Below, piece after piece: positions 47,346-56,341 of a DNA stretch of 64,000 bases. The stretch's first letter is position 1. Each line of letters opens with the position of its first letter. The stretch covers positions 1 to 64,000 of the forward strand of contig JANQPD010000045.1 of NCBI GenBank assembly GCA_028285465.1, written 5' to 3'. The notes below the pieces were generated by a model. That model was not told the DNA's origin. It made no database searches and saw only the letters and a program-made list of their open reading frames with translations. Source of the stretch: Owenweeksia sp. GTDB taxonomy: Bacteria > Bacteroidota > Bacteroidia > Flavobacteriales > Schleiferiaceae. The position numbers and the translations under genes were made by a program.

Positions 47346-47636
47346 TTAATCCCATGCCCTTTTTCAACCAAACCTTAATTATACCTTACAGGATATCTTT
47401 GAACAATGTCTCGATGAAATCCGTATTATGCCAAAGACGACAAAAATGTGCTGTACAGCTTGTTAGAAGGCAGTGTTTCTTTGATGCAGGCCAGGGAAAA
47501 AGACCGGCATGTAAAAGAAGCGGTTGAGCAGTTTATCGAGAAGCTGAAAGCAGATGTGGAGGAAAGCACCCGTTTGCAGCGCGACAAAGATTTTTTACTC
47601 CAGTATGTTGAAAACCGCATAGCGCCCTTGCTGTAA
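47346..47636 (+). pseudogene. 5'-truncated, frameshifted gene remnant
   Basis: A frame from about 47350 reads ALFQPNLNYTLQDIFEQC, then LDEIR, without a start codon. At about 47423 it breaks, and a neighbouring frame continues as YYAKDDKNVLYSLLEG, then VEQFIEKLKADVEES, ending NRIAPLL at the TAA (47634-47636). Joined, it gives an amphipathic, helix-rich C-terminal piece of some larger protein. I cannot name the family. The GTG at 47448 could open a 62-residue product, but the upstream continuation argues for decay. Confidence 0.4.
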
Positions 47637-47720
47637 GCGAAATAAGACCAAGTGTTCAGATCGATTATTTTTTAGCTAAACAAAGCAAAAACGAAAAACC
47701 ATACGACTCGCGAAATACTA

Positions 47721-47728
47721 TACATTTG
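47721..47728 (+). promoter_or_regulatory. -7 promoter element of the glutamate dehydrogenase gene
   Basis: TACATTTG matches TAnnTTTG and sits 27 nt before the ATG at 47756. No TTG was found at the -33 position. Confidence 0.45.
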
Positions 47729-47749
47729 CTCCCCATAATACTTTATTGA

Positions 47750-49105
<1,356 letters not shown>

Positions 49106-49140
49106 ACGGCCTGAGAAAGCGGATAATCAAAAGAACTAGC

Positions 49141-49174
49141 AAGCCCCCTGCATGTTTACATGCAGGGGGCTTTT
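49141..49174 (+). terminator. strong intrinsic terminator after gdhA
   Basis: A perfect 14-bp stem (49141-49154 and 49159-49172, core GCCCCCTGCATG) with a TTTA loop is followed by T residues. It lies 35 nt after the gdhA stop. Confidence 0.93.
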
Positions 49175-49223
49175 CATAACAGTGTACCGGAACTACCCGG
49201 AACATTGTTTACTTTGCCGGGCA

Positions 49224-50522
49224 ATGCACAAGGAGGAATACACGGAGAAGAAAAGAAAGCCAGGAGAGGGGTTAGAATGGCTTTTGCCTGTAGTACTGCT
49301 ATTGCTGGCACTCATTACCGTAAAAGATGCCCAACGCAACGGAGACTTTATAGGATACCTGAATGCGGGTAACCTGGTGCTTAACGGGGAAGACATCTAC
49401 AGCGATTACCTCAATACCTGGCCTCCGTTTTTTAGTGTGGTAAGCGTTCCCCTTGCTTTAATGGATAAGGGATCGCCTGTAGGGGTGCGCTTGTTTTGGC
49501 TGTTGGGCAGCTGGGGGGCACTTTTCCTGCTTATGCGGATGGCACTAAAACTCTTTGCAGGAAAAACACTTTTGTTGCCTTTTCAAAAAAAAGTAAAGGA
49601 TACCCAGCTTTCTTTTGTTCACCCCCTCTCCTTTATTCCATTGCTGCTCAGTTTACGCTTTTTGATGGACAACAGCAGTCATTTGCAGATTAACCTGTAC
49701 ATGCTCGTACTGGCTTTTGGCAGTGTATACTTCTTTTACAGGAGCAAAGTGATCCCGGCTGCTTTGCTGCTGGGTTTCAGTGTGGCCATTAAGGTATTTA
49801 CCGTTTTTCTCCTGCTTTATTTCTTTTACAAAAGGGCCTGGCGTATGGGGTTGCTAAGCGTGTTTTTTGTGTTGCTGTTTTCCGGCAGCACGGTATTGAT
49901 CTTTGGGCTGGAAGGCGCTATCCGGTACCATGAAGCGTGGTTTGTGAAGAGCGTACTGCCTCTGCCAGACCCTCATCATATGAACCAAAGTCTGATGGCC
50001 GCTTTTATCCGTTTGCTTTCGGAGCAGGCTACCGGAATCGACTTTAGGATCAATTTTTTAAGCTTAGCCCCTTCTTCGATCAAAGCAGTGTATTACGGGA
50101 GCCTCTTGCTGGCAGCCGCTTTTCCCCTGTATGCGTTCCGGCAAAAAATATGCCCCAGGCAAATAAGCCTGGGGCAACTTATGCAATGGGGAATTTTATT
50201 TGCCCTTATTCCCATACTCTCTCCGGTGGCCTGGAAACCCTATTTCGTGTTTTTATGGATCCCCTTTTTCGTGCTGTATTTTCTCGTGTTTCACCTGCGG
50301 ATCGCGCGGGCACAATTGGTGAAAGTGCTTTTTTATGCAAGCCTCCCATTTCTGATCTTAAGTAGTGAGCTATTTGCCGGAGTTTATTTCTCGGATGTGC
50401 TGGAGGTTTGCAACTTCATAACGCTGGGGGCTCTGCTACTGGCTGGGGCTTTGGCAAGCCTTTATTTTTCCCTTGGCGGGGAAAGACTCAGGCAGCCGAT
50501 CACAGAACTGTGGCATCCCTAA
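49224..50522 (+). CDS. GT87/DUF2029 membrane glycosyltransferase
   Basis: A protein of 432 residues from the ATG at 49224. The longer reading from 49152 would begin inside the gdhA terminator and is rejected. About ten membrane helices are present. The first periplasmic loop has NGDFIGYLNAGNLVLNGEDIYS with the acidic residues expected in this GT-C family, then TWPPFFSV. Later comes an MNQSLMAAFIRL segment that the family also keeps. GT87 enzymes use polyprenyl-phosphomannose-type donors to decorate envelope lipids or glycans; the acceptor is unknown. It is monocistronic. Confidence 0.85.
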   Translation: MHKEEYTEKKRKPGEGLEWLLPVVLLLLALITVKDAQRNGDFIGYLNAGNLVLNGEDIYSDYLNTWPPFFSVVSVPLALMDKGSPVGVRLFWLLGSWGALFLLMRMALKLFAGKTLLLPFQKKVKDTQLSFVHPLSFIPLLLSLRFLMDNSSHLQINLYMLVLAFGSVYFFYRSKVIPAALLLGFSVAIKVFTVFLLLYFFYKRAWRMGLLSVFFVLLFSGSTVLIFGLEGAIRYHEAWFVKSVLPLPDPHHMNQSLMAAFIRLLSEQATGIDFRINFLSLAPSSIKAVYYGSLLLAAAFPLYAFRQKICPRQISLGQLMQWGILFALIPILSPVAWKPYFVFLWIPFFVLYFLVFHLRIARAQLVKVLFYASLPFLILSSELFAGVYFSDVLEVCNFITLGALLLAGALASLYFSLGGERLRQPITELWHP

Positions 50523-50544
50523 TTAGCGTGAATAATGGATAAGC

Positions 50545-50700
50545 AAAATGTCGTCAGTTTGAGTGTCACGCCATAGGCGTGATGTATTCTCGCAGTAGCG
50601 GGACAGGCTGAAAACAAGTCATTCTGCCTGTCTCGATCCGCCAACATTGTTGGGGACAAATACAAATTTTCTGCGAAAAATTCACTCGACATGACAAAAT
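50545..50700. repeat. MITE-like element with degenerate terminal inverted repeats
   Basis: The left end (50549-50562, TGTCGTCAGTTTGAG) and the right end (50683-50698, revcomp TTTGTCATGTCGAGTG) are imperfect inverted repeats. Inside are three hairpins: CACGCC/GGCGTG (50567-50581), GACAGGC/GCCTGTC (50602-50633) and CCAACA/TGTTGG (50641-50653). The make-up resembles the dispersed 'GTCATGTCGAGTG' intergenic elements of many Bacteroidota genomes. No second copy is in the window. Confidence 0.5.
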
Positions 50701-50740
50701 CCTACTACTTTATACGTAAACATTATTTACGTTAACTAAA

Positions 50741-50774
50741 AACCCCCAACGTTTTTTTAACGCTGAGGGCTTTT
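50741..50774. terminator. bidirectional terminator between GT87 and lipoprotein genes
   Basis: CCCCCAACGTT (50743-50753) pairs with AACGCTGAGGG (50759-50769), allowing two wobble pairs. T runs follow on both strands. It lies between two convergent genes. Just upstream an ACGTAAA/TTTACGT inverted repeat (50714-50732, 5-nt spacer) is also seen. Confidence 0.75.
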
Positions 50775-50798
50775 AACACAACCAACCAAACTATTTTT

Positions 50799-51689
50799 TT
50801 AACGGCTCACGCTGCCCATGGGAAAAGTAGTAGCTGTTTGATTGTTCAAGCCGAAGGTTACATGGTCATCTGCGCTGGCAGAAACGGGGTGTACTAAGGG
50901 CTTAAAAGCAAATGGGGCCGGGCTATTATCGGGCACGGGTTCAATAGAAATTACAATGGTAGCCCCGCGCAGATCCGTAGGAAAGCTAAGCCCGGTAGGC
51001 GCGTTGAGCACAAAATCTTCACCGGGAAAAGGAGGGCCTGCGGCATCACTTCCGCTAAATCCGTTAAAGCGATCCGCCATGGAACCCGCGTCAAAAGTCC
51101 CGGTAGAAACGGGCACGCCGTCAATAACCGCCCAGCCTTCATAGGTCCAGTTGTCGGGCAAAGCGGGCAAGTTTAAGCCGGCTGCAGGCATGCCTCCCGT
51201 TAGGTCCAGGAACCATACGCCACTGCGTTCATCCGTCATGTCGCTGGTAGTAGGTGTAGCCAGAATGTAAGATCCACTGGCGGTGTTCAGGTCAGCATCC
51301 AAAGCTGCGGGGTGATGGGTATTTACCGTGGCTGTACTTCCATTAAAGGCGCCTCCCACAAGCTTTATGGCACTGGGTGCAGGGTCGCTGTCAGGATGTG
51401 GCTCCAGACTTAACACAAACATGCTGGCCGCATCTAAGGTAGCCTGGGGTACGGAAAAAGAGGATTGAGACCATTCCCCGTTTTCATTTACTTCAAACAG
51501 TCCGGTACTTACGGGTGCTCCATCTACAATAACCCAGCCTTCATAGCGCTCGTGCTCACCCGTAGCAGCTAAATTGCTGATGTTCAGCACCAGGTTTCCA
51601 TTGGTACTGCCTGGTTCTTCGGCTTCTTCTTTACTGCACGACACCAGGGCCATACTTGCCGCTAACATTATAAAACTTAACTTCTTCAT
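50799..51689 (-). CDS. lipoprotein with duplicated RskA-like (anti-sigma-K C-terminal) domain
   Basis: A protein of 296 residues with a lipobox (MALVSC, Cys at about 18) and a short acidic linker. Two copies of a beta-sandwich follow. Copy 1 (about 45-135) reads YEGWVIVDGAPVSTGLFEV ... LSLEPHPDSDPAPSAI. Copy 2 (about 180-285) reads YEGWAVIDGVPVSTGTFDA ... ISIEPVPDNSPAPFAF. The pattern resembles the periplasmic domain of RskA-type anti-sigma factors, but no sigma-binding part or membrane helix is present, so it is not an anti-sigma factor itself. Its promoter carries the same direct repeat at the same position as the adjacent response-regulator promoter, so that regulator probably controls it. 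Confidence 0.72.
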   Translation of the reverse strand: MKKLSFIMLAASMALVSCSKEEAEEPGSTNGNLVLNISNLAATGEHERYEGWVIVDGAPVSTGLFEVNENGEWSQSSFSVPQATLDAASMFVLSLEPHPDSDPAPSAIKLVGGAFNGSTATVNTHHPAALDADLNTASGSYILATPTTSDMTDERSGVWFLDLTGGMPAAGLNLPALPDNWTYEGWAVIDGVPVSTGTFDAGSMADRFNGFSGSDAAGPPFPGEDFVLNAPTGLSFPTDLRGATIVISIEPVPDNSPAPFAFKPLVHPVSASADDHVTFGLNNQTATTFPMGSVSR

Positions 51690-51713
51690 ACTTTGAGGTT
51701 TTTAATTACCCTT

Positions 51714-51721
51714 CAAAAGTC
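51714..51721 (-). promoter_or_regulatory. -7-like element of the lipoprotein gene
   Basis: On the minus strand this reads GACTTTTG, one mismatch from TAnnTTTG. It is 24 nt before the lipoprotein ATG and 9 nt from the adjacent TATCAC repeat. Confidence 0.5.
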
Positions 51722-51730
51722 AGGGAGAAG

Positions 51731-51747
51731 TATCACGCAAATATCAC
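51731..51747 (-). promoter_or_regulatory. putative response-regulator binding site (direct repeat) upstream of the lipoprotein
   Basis: Two TATCAC half-sites at 51731-51736 and 51742-51747 have an 11-nt period; the minus strand reads GTGATA-N5-GTGATA. OmpR-type regulators bind such tandem direct repeats one helical turn apart. The same arrangement occurs before the regulator gene, at 53961-53977. Confidence 0.65.
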
Positions 51748-51779
51748 AGGAAGGTATACAATTGATCTCGCTGGTCTGA

Positions 51780-53231
51780 TCAGGCTGCCTGCAGGGTAAA
51801 ACAGAAAGTAGTGAGGCCCTGGGGTGTGCTTTCCGCCCATATTTTGCTTTCGTGTATGTCCATGATGTTTTTCACGATAGCCAGGCCCAAGCCCGTGCTG
51901 TCTGTGCTCCTGTCTGCGTCTTTATAGTAGCGGTCAAATACCTTATTCAGCTTTTCGCTGGCTATGGGTTTCCCGGTATTGCTTATTGCAACAAGCCATT
52001 TCTCTTCTTGTTGTTTTAAAAGGAGTTTCACTTTTCCGCCCGAGCTGAATTTTAAAGCGTTGTCAAGCAAATTTTGAAGCGCACGCTGAACCAGCGCTAT
52101 GTCGGCTTTTACCAAAGCATTTTCCGGCAGGTCGGTTTGTAGCTGTATGCCCTTTTCTTTGGCCAGGCCCTGGTATTGCTGGGCCGTATCTTTTAAAAGC
52201 TCTTTGAGGTTAAAGGCCTCTTTAAGTACTTCAACCTGTCTTGCCTCTAATTTGGAAAGTTCAAAAAGGTCGCTTACCTGCTTGCTCAGCCGGTCACTGT
52301 TTTTCAATACAATTTCCAGGTATTGCTTTCGCTGGTCTTTGCTCAGCCGGTCGTTTTTGATCAATAAAGTTTCTACATACCCGTGTATTACGGCCAGCGG
52401 ACTGCGCAGGTCGTGCGATACGTTGGCAATGAGGTCTCTACGCAGGCTATCCACTTCTTTTAGATCCTCCATGTTTTGCAAAATGGTATCTGCCATGTGG
52501 TTAAAGGTCCTGGCCAGGGCATTGAGCTCGCCCTTACCCTTATCGGGGATGCGCAGGTGGTAATCTCCTTCTTCAAACTGCTTAACACCGGATATGATCT
52601 TTCTGAGTTTTTTGGTGAGCAGTGCGATGAGCAGCAGTCCTAACGCGAAGGCCGCCACTAAGGTGATCCAAAAAGCACGGGTACCTATTTTTAAAAAATA
52701 GCTGCCTTGCAGGGCCTCAGCAATATTTTGGGATTTTTCACTGGCCAATACCATGTATACATACCCCATAAAGCGCCCCTGTTCGTGTACTTCGGTGGCA
52801 GAAAAAATGGTCTTTGCACCTGGGGTACGCGGGTCATCGCCCAATACAAAACTTTGGCCCTTTTCGGCTATAAAGCGTTTTACGGGGGCAATGTCTACAT
52901 TCTTAAGCCGTACTTCTTCATCCAGTACTACGTACTTTAAAATGGTGCCTTCCGCATCGAGCAGGTATACCTCCAAAGCCGGGTTCACCGCCATCATGGA
53001 ATGCATGATCTTCCCCAAAGCCTCCTCGTTTACTTCTCCGTTTTGAAACGGGTTTACCTCAAGAAGCATATGCCGGGCAACGTGTGCGTGAAGCTTCTGG
53101 GTAGTTTCCTGGTAGTATTTTCGTGCGGAGGTTACGGTAATAGACACATAGGCAACCCCAAGCACGAGCAGCATGAGCAACAAGCCGCCAGAAAGGCGCC
53201 AGAAAAGTGAACTTTTAAAAGGGCTTGTCAT
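51780..53231 (-). CDS. sensor histidine kinase
   Basis: A protein of 483 residues: a first membrane helix (about 12-32), a periplasmic sensor of about 150 residues and a second helix (about 190-210). HAMP follows (about 212-265), then HisKA with the phosphoacceptor in NVSHDLRSPLAVIHGY and HATPase with NLLDNALKFSS and GLGLAIVKN. It is the partner of the response regulator at 53228-53926 (4-nt overlap). The signal is unknown. It lies immediately upstream of the RskA-like lipoprotein, itself a likely target. Confidence 0.93.
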   Translation of the reverse strand: MTSPFKSSLFWRLSGGLLLMLLVLGVAYVSITVTSARKYYQETTQKLHAHVARHMLLEVNPFQNGEVNEEALGKIMHSMMAVNPALEVYLLDAEGTILKYVVLDEEVRLKNVDIAPVKRFIAEKGQSFVLGDDPRTPGAKTIFSATEVHEQGRFMGYVYMVLASEKSQNIAEALQGSYFLKIGTRAFWITLVAAFALGLLLIALLTKKLRKIISGVKQFEEGDYHLRIPDKGKGELNALARTFNHMADTILQNMEDLKEVDSLRRDLIANVSHDLRSPLAVIHGYVETLLIKNDRLSKDQRKQYLEIVLKNSDRLSKQVSDLFELSKLEARQVEVLKEAFNLKELLKDTAQQYQGLAKEKGIQLQTDLPENALVKADIALVQRALQNLLDNALKFSSGGKVKLLLKQQEEKWLVAISNTGKPIASEKLNKVFDRYYKDADRSTDSTGLGLAIVKNIMDIHESKIWAESTPQGLTTFCFTLQAA

Positions 53232-53926
53232 GATAAGGCATCATTAAAGCGGTAGCCTACTCCCCAAATGGTGAGAATAAACCGGGGGTTGGAAAGATCG
53301 GTTTCCAGCTTTCCGCGCAGGCGGTTTATATGTGAGTTAACGGTGTGCTCATACCCGTTAAATTCGTACCCCCACACAGAAGAAAGCAATTGCTCACGGC
53401 TAAAAGGCTTGCCGGCATTTTGCGCCAGCAGGCAAAGAAGGTCGTATTCTTTTGGCGTTAGATCTAGTGTTTCACCCTCTTTTTTTACGAGGTGCTTCTC
53501 AAAGTCTATGAATAGCCCTCCCAGGCTAAGGTGTCGTGTGCCTGCCTGTGTTGTCTTTTTGAATTCGCTTCTCCTTAGAATGGCCTTTACCCGTGCGGTC
53601 AATTCACGCACGCCAAAAGGTTTTGTGAGGTAATCATCTGCACCGGATTCCAACCCCATTACCTTGTCAAACTCTTCTGCTTTTGCCGTAAGCATCAGGA
53701 TGGGCGTATACACATTCAGGGCTCTCAGTTTCTGGCATATTTCCAACCCGCTCATCCCCGGCAACATCAGGTCGAGAATGATCAGGTCAAAAGACCCGGA
53801 CCTGGCCTGCTCAAACCCCTCTGCGCCATGCCCCACACTAACGGGCTCGGTCTGAAGGTCGTGGAGGTGAAGCTCCACAAGACTGCGGATGTCCGGATCG
53901 TCCTCGATCAATAAAATACGCTTCAT
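53228..53926 (-). CDS. OmpR-family response regulator
   Basis: A protein of 232 residues. The receiver domain (about 1-118) has the acidic pair in LIEDDP, the acceptor Asp in LIILDLMLPGMSG, and the conserved Lys in YLTKPFG. The C-terminal winged helix (about 130-230) shows LTPKEYDLLCLLAQNAG and VNSHINRLRGKLE. It should activate transcription by binding direct repeats. Such repeats are found upstream of this gene and of the RskA-like lipoprotein gene. Translationally coupled to the kinase. Confidence 0.95.
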   Translation of the reverse strand: MKRILLIEDDPDIRSLVELHLHDLQTEPVSVGHGAEGFEQARSGSFDLIILDLMLPGMSGLEICQKLRALNVYTPILMLTAKAEEFDKVMGLESGADDYLTKPFGVRELTARVKAILRRSEFKKTTQAGTRHLSLGGLFIDFEKHLVKKEGETLDLTPKEYDLLCLLAQNAGKPFSREQLLSSVWGYEFNGYEHTVNSHINRLRGKLETDLSNPRFILTIWGVGYRFNDALS

Positions 53927-53943
53927 AACCTAAGTTTACCACC

Positions 53944-53951
53944 CAAAGGTA
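53944..53951 (-). promoter_or_regulatory. -7 promoter element of the response-regulator gene
   Basis: The minus strand reads TACCTTTG, a full match to TAnnTTTG, 17 nt before the ATG at 53926. No -33 TTG is present; the direct repeat takes that place, as at activator-dependent promoters. Confidence 0.6.
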
Positions 53952-53960
53952 TAAGGCTTG

Positions 53961-53977
53961 TATCACGAAAGTATCAC
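53961..53977 (-). promoter_or_regulatory. putative autoregulatory response-regulator binding site
   Basis: TATCAC occurs at 53961-53966 and 53972-53977 with an 11-nt period. It starts exactly 9 nt beyond the -7 element, the same spacing as at 51731-51747. Confidence 0.65.
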
Positions 53978-54027
53978 GGAGCCGACATTGCCGAAAAGCG
54001 CCTATTTTAGCCCAAAATCCAAAAAAG

Positions 54028-54441
54028 ATGAGTAAGGCTCCCAAGCCCGTAGGCTTATATCCCCTGGCCCGTAAAGTGGGCAACTTGTTGTTTTTAAGCG
54101 GCGTTGGTCCGCGCATAGCCGGCAGTGATGCGCATGATTCCGGGGTGCCCGGCCTGGAACTGGACCATAACGGCAACTTCAAAGCATTTGACTTTGAAGC
54201 ACAGGTACACAGTGTTTTTGCCAATGTAAAAGCCATTTTGGAGGCGCATAACAGCGGTTGGGATAAGCAGGTAGACATCCAGGTTTTCCTGGTAGATATG
54301 AAGCGCGACTTCCACGCTTTTAACCGGATTTATGCCGAGTACTTCAAGGAAATGGAGCCAAAACCTTGCAGAACTACCATTGCCATTACCGCTTTACCTA
54401 CCCCTATAGCGATTGAATTGAAGTGTGTGGCTGAGGTATAA
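54028..54441 (+). CDS. RidA/YjgF family deaminase-like protein
   Basis: A protein of 137 residues, the family's usual size, forming trimers. The active arginine lies in EPKPCRTTIAITALP, and the C-terminal glutamate in IAIELKCVAE. N-terminal GLYPLARKVGNLLFLSG and the extended GLELDHNGNFKAFD segment resemble 2-aminomuconate deaminases of the kynurenine route more than housekeeping RidA. No other kynurenine genes are near. It may hydrolyse reactive enamine/imine intermediates. The gene is divergent from the response-regulator gene. Confidence 0.85.
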   Translation: MSKAPKPVGLYPLARKVGNLLFLSGVGPRIAGSDAHDSGVPGLELDHNGNFKAFDFEAQVHSVFANVKAILEAHNSGWDKQVDIQVFLVDMKRDFHAFNRIYAEYFKEMEPKPCRTTIAITALPTPIAIELKCVAEV

Positions 54442-54501
54442 ACCAAACCCGTTACAAAAGTGAGTTTCTTTGGTGTAAAATAAGAAATGTACGGAGGCAC
54501 A

Positions 54502-55611
54502 TCAAGACCTGAACTTCAAACGTTTCTCGTTGTAGGTTTCACTTAGCACGTTGATGAAGCCGTCCAATTCTTCTGTTACATTTTTGAAGTAGCCTGCGTA
54601 CTCACGTGCTTTTTCTTTGGTAAGCTTTTCTTTTTCCAGCATTTCCGAAAGCCCGATCAGGTTGGCCACCGGGCGCCTGATGATGTGCGAAATGGAATAG
54701 GAGATTCCTTCCAGGGTTTTTTGGTATTCCTTACTTTCGGTAATGTCCTGGAAGATGCCATACCAGACAACAGTACCGTTAGAGCGTTTTTCCGGCCTGG
54801 CTGTGGCGCTGTTCCAGCGCAACTTGCCATCGGGCAGCACAATCCGGTATTCCAGCTCCAGTTGGGTAAGCTCATTTTTTGATACCTCTATTGCGGCTTG
54901 CACGCGCTCAAGGTCATCCGGGTGTATGATCCTGAACCCGGCCCAGGAATTTTCCTTCAGTTTTTTTGGGGTTAGTTCGGGGTGCAGGTTTTCTATGCCT
55001 TTGCTGATAAAGGAGAAAACAGACGTTTCATCCGGGGCCAACTCAAACTGGAAAAGAGCCCCCGGTGTATTGTCGGTAAGGTATTTAAGCAGCTTGGCAC
55101 TTTCTTTAATTTCCTTTTTTTGTGAGAGCAATACCTTCCGGTTTTCAAGGTGCTCCATTACTCTTTTTGAGAGAATTCTAAGGCCTTCGAGCTGCTCCGG
55201 ACTGAGTTCGCGTGGTTTATCGTCTATTACACAAAGGGTGCCCAGGGCATGCCCTTCCGGTGTTAATAGGGGAGCACCTGCATAAAAACGGATGTTGGGA
55301 TCACCCAGTACGAGGGGATTGTCCTTAAAGCGCTCGTCTTCTGTGGGGTTTTCTACTACCATCACTTCATCGGGTTTGTTGATGGCGTGCGCACAAAAAG
55401 CTTGTTCCCGTGGCGTTTGTTCTGCACCCAGCCCCACTTTTGCCTTGAACCACTGGCGCTCGGAGTCTACTAAAGAAATAAGGGAAATGGGCATGCCACA
55501 AATGGCCGAAGCGAGGGTTACGATGTCGTCAAACTCACTTTCGGCAAAGGTGTCCATTATGTTGTATTCAGCTAGCGCCTCCAGTCTCTTTTCTTCCTGT
55601 TCTTTCTTCAT
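54502..55611 (-). CDS. GAF-PAS signalling protein with HisKA-like segment but no ATPase domain
   Basis: A protein of 369 residues. The GAF domain (about 20-160) shows SLVDSERQWFKAKVG, FCAHAI and LCVIDD, as in light- or small-molecule-type GAFs of bacterial kinases. PAS/PAC follows (about 180-300, FRIIHPDDLERV, GIFQDITE). The last 65 residues contain a dimerisation helix with SISHIIRRPVANLIGL, similar to HisKA, and then the protein ends. There is no HATPase catalytic domain. It may serve as a sensory dimer or as a phosphotransfer partner for the single-domain receiver encoded 26 nt upstream. Confidence 0.82.
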   Translation of the reverse strand: MKKEQEEKRLEALAEYNIMDTFAESEFDDIVTLASAICGMPISLISLVDSERQWFKAKVGLGAEQTPREQAFCAHAINKPDEVMVVENPTEDERFKDNPLVLGDPNIRFYAGAPLLTPEGHALGTLCVIDDKPRELSPEQLEGLRILSKRVMEHLENRKVLLSQKKEIKESAKLLKYLTDNTPGALFQFELAPDETSVFSFISKGIENLHPELTPKKLKENSWAGFRIIHPDDLERVQAAIEVSKNELTQLELEYRIVLPDGKLRWNSATARPEKRSNGTVVWYGIFQDITESKEYQKTLEGISYSISHIIRRPVANLIGLSEMLEKEKLTKEKAREYAGYFKNVTEELDGFINVLSETYNEKRLKFRS

Positions 55612-55637
55612 GCTCGAAGGATGGTGTAGAAATATGC

Positions 55638-56036
55638 TTAAATAATGATGTCTTCGGCTTTAATCGGCTTGCTTAAAAAACCCTTTACCGTAGGATAGGA
55701 AAGTGCCTTTTCTCTATCAAAAGCATCAATAGAAGAAGTAACTACCAAAATATCAGGTTGTTTAGAATGTGTAAAAGGATGTATTTTTTCTAAAAAATCC
55801 CAGCCACTTACTACAGACATATTTAAGTCCAGCAAAATGAGGTCTGGTCGCTCTTCATGGGCACCTGGCTCTTCCAATTTCTTTAAAGGTTGTTGCCCGT
55901 TCTCAAACTCCTGAATGTGCGATTGCGGATAAGCTGTTTGTACAAGCTTGCGTTCCATCATCCGGTAAATGGGATCATCTTCTACTAGCCAGACAAGGTG
56001 TACCGGCCGGGAAGGATCGCTGTTTGCATTGCTCAT
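55638..56036 (-). CDS. single-domain response regulator receiver
   Basis: A protein of 132 residues that is a receiver domain alone. The acidic pocket is VEDDP, the phosphoacceptor Asp lies in LLDLNMSVVSGWDFL, Thr/Ser in VVTSS and Lys in GFLSKPIKAED. It has no output domain and probably relays phosphate. It is followed by the GAF-PAS protein gene. A -7 match on the minus strand (TAATTTTG, 56089-56096) lies 52 nt upstream. Confidence 0.9.
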   Translation of the reverse strand: MSNANSDPSRPVHLVWLVEDDPIYRMMERKLVQTAYPQSHIQEFENGQQPLKKLEEPGAHEERPDLILLDLNMSVVSGWDFLEKIHPFTHSKQPDILVVTSSIDAFDREKALSYPTVKGFLSKPIKAEDIII

Positions 56037-56341
56037 ATGCTCTTAGAAGGATTCAATTTACAAAAGCGATTACGCTATTGTGCATGCTCAAAATTACTAC
56101 AAAATATGCTGTATCGTCTTTTTTCGAAATTAAGCCGTTTTCCTATGCGCGGCATAACTAATAAATGCGGGCATAACAAGAGGTTAACGTACATAAATAA
56201 GGTCCATTTCGGGAACACTTTTTATCGCTTATGTTGTTGAGTAGCATATTGTGCAGGTACCTCCGGTAATTAAGCCAGACGAAAATAGACAGTAACGTAC
56301 TACAATTTGTTTTCCTGACTTACTTTTGAGAAAAAAGAAAT
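56037..56341. other. 305-nt divergent intergenic region
   Basis: It separates the receiver gene from the lipoprotein gene. The only signals seen are -7 matches for each side: TAATTTTG on minus (56089-56096) and TACTTTTG on plus (56321-56328). No RNA gene or repeat was recognised. Confidence 0.4.

Noticed and set aside
54743-55285. A 180-residue plus-strand frame inside the GAF-PAS gene
   Set aside because: Ser/Cys/Phe-rich shadow of the well-supported minus-strand gene, with no recognisable motif.
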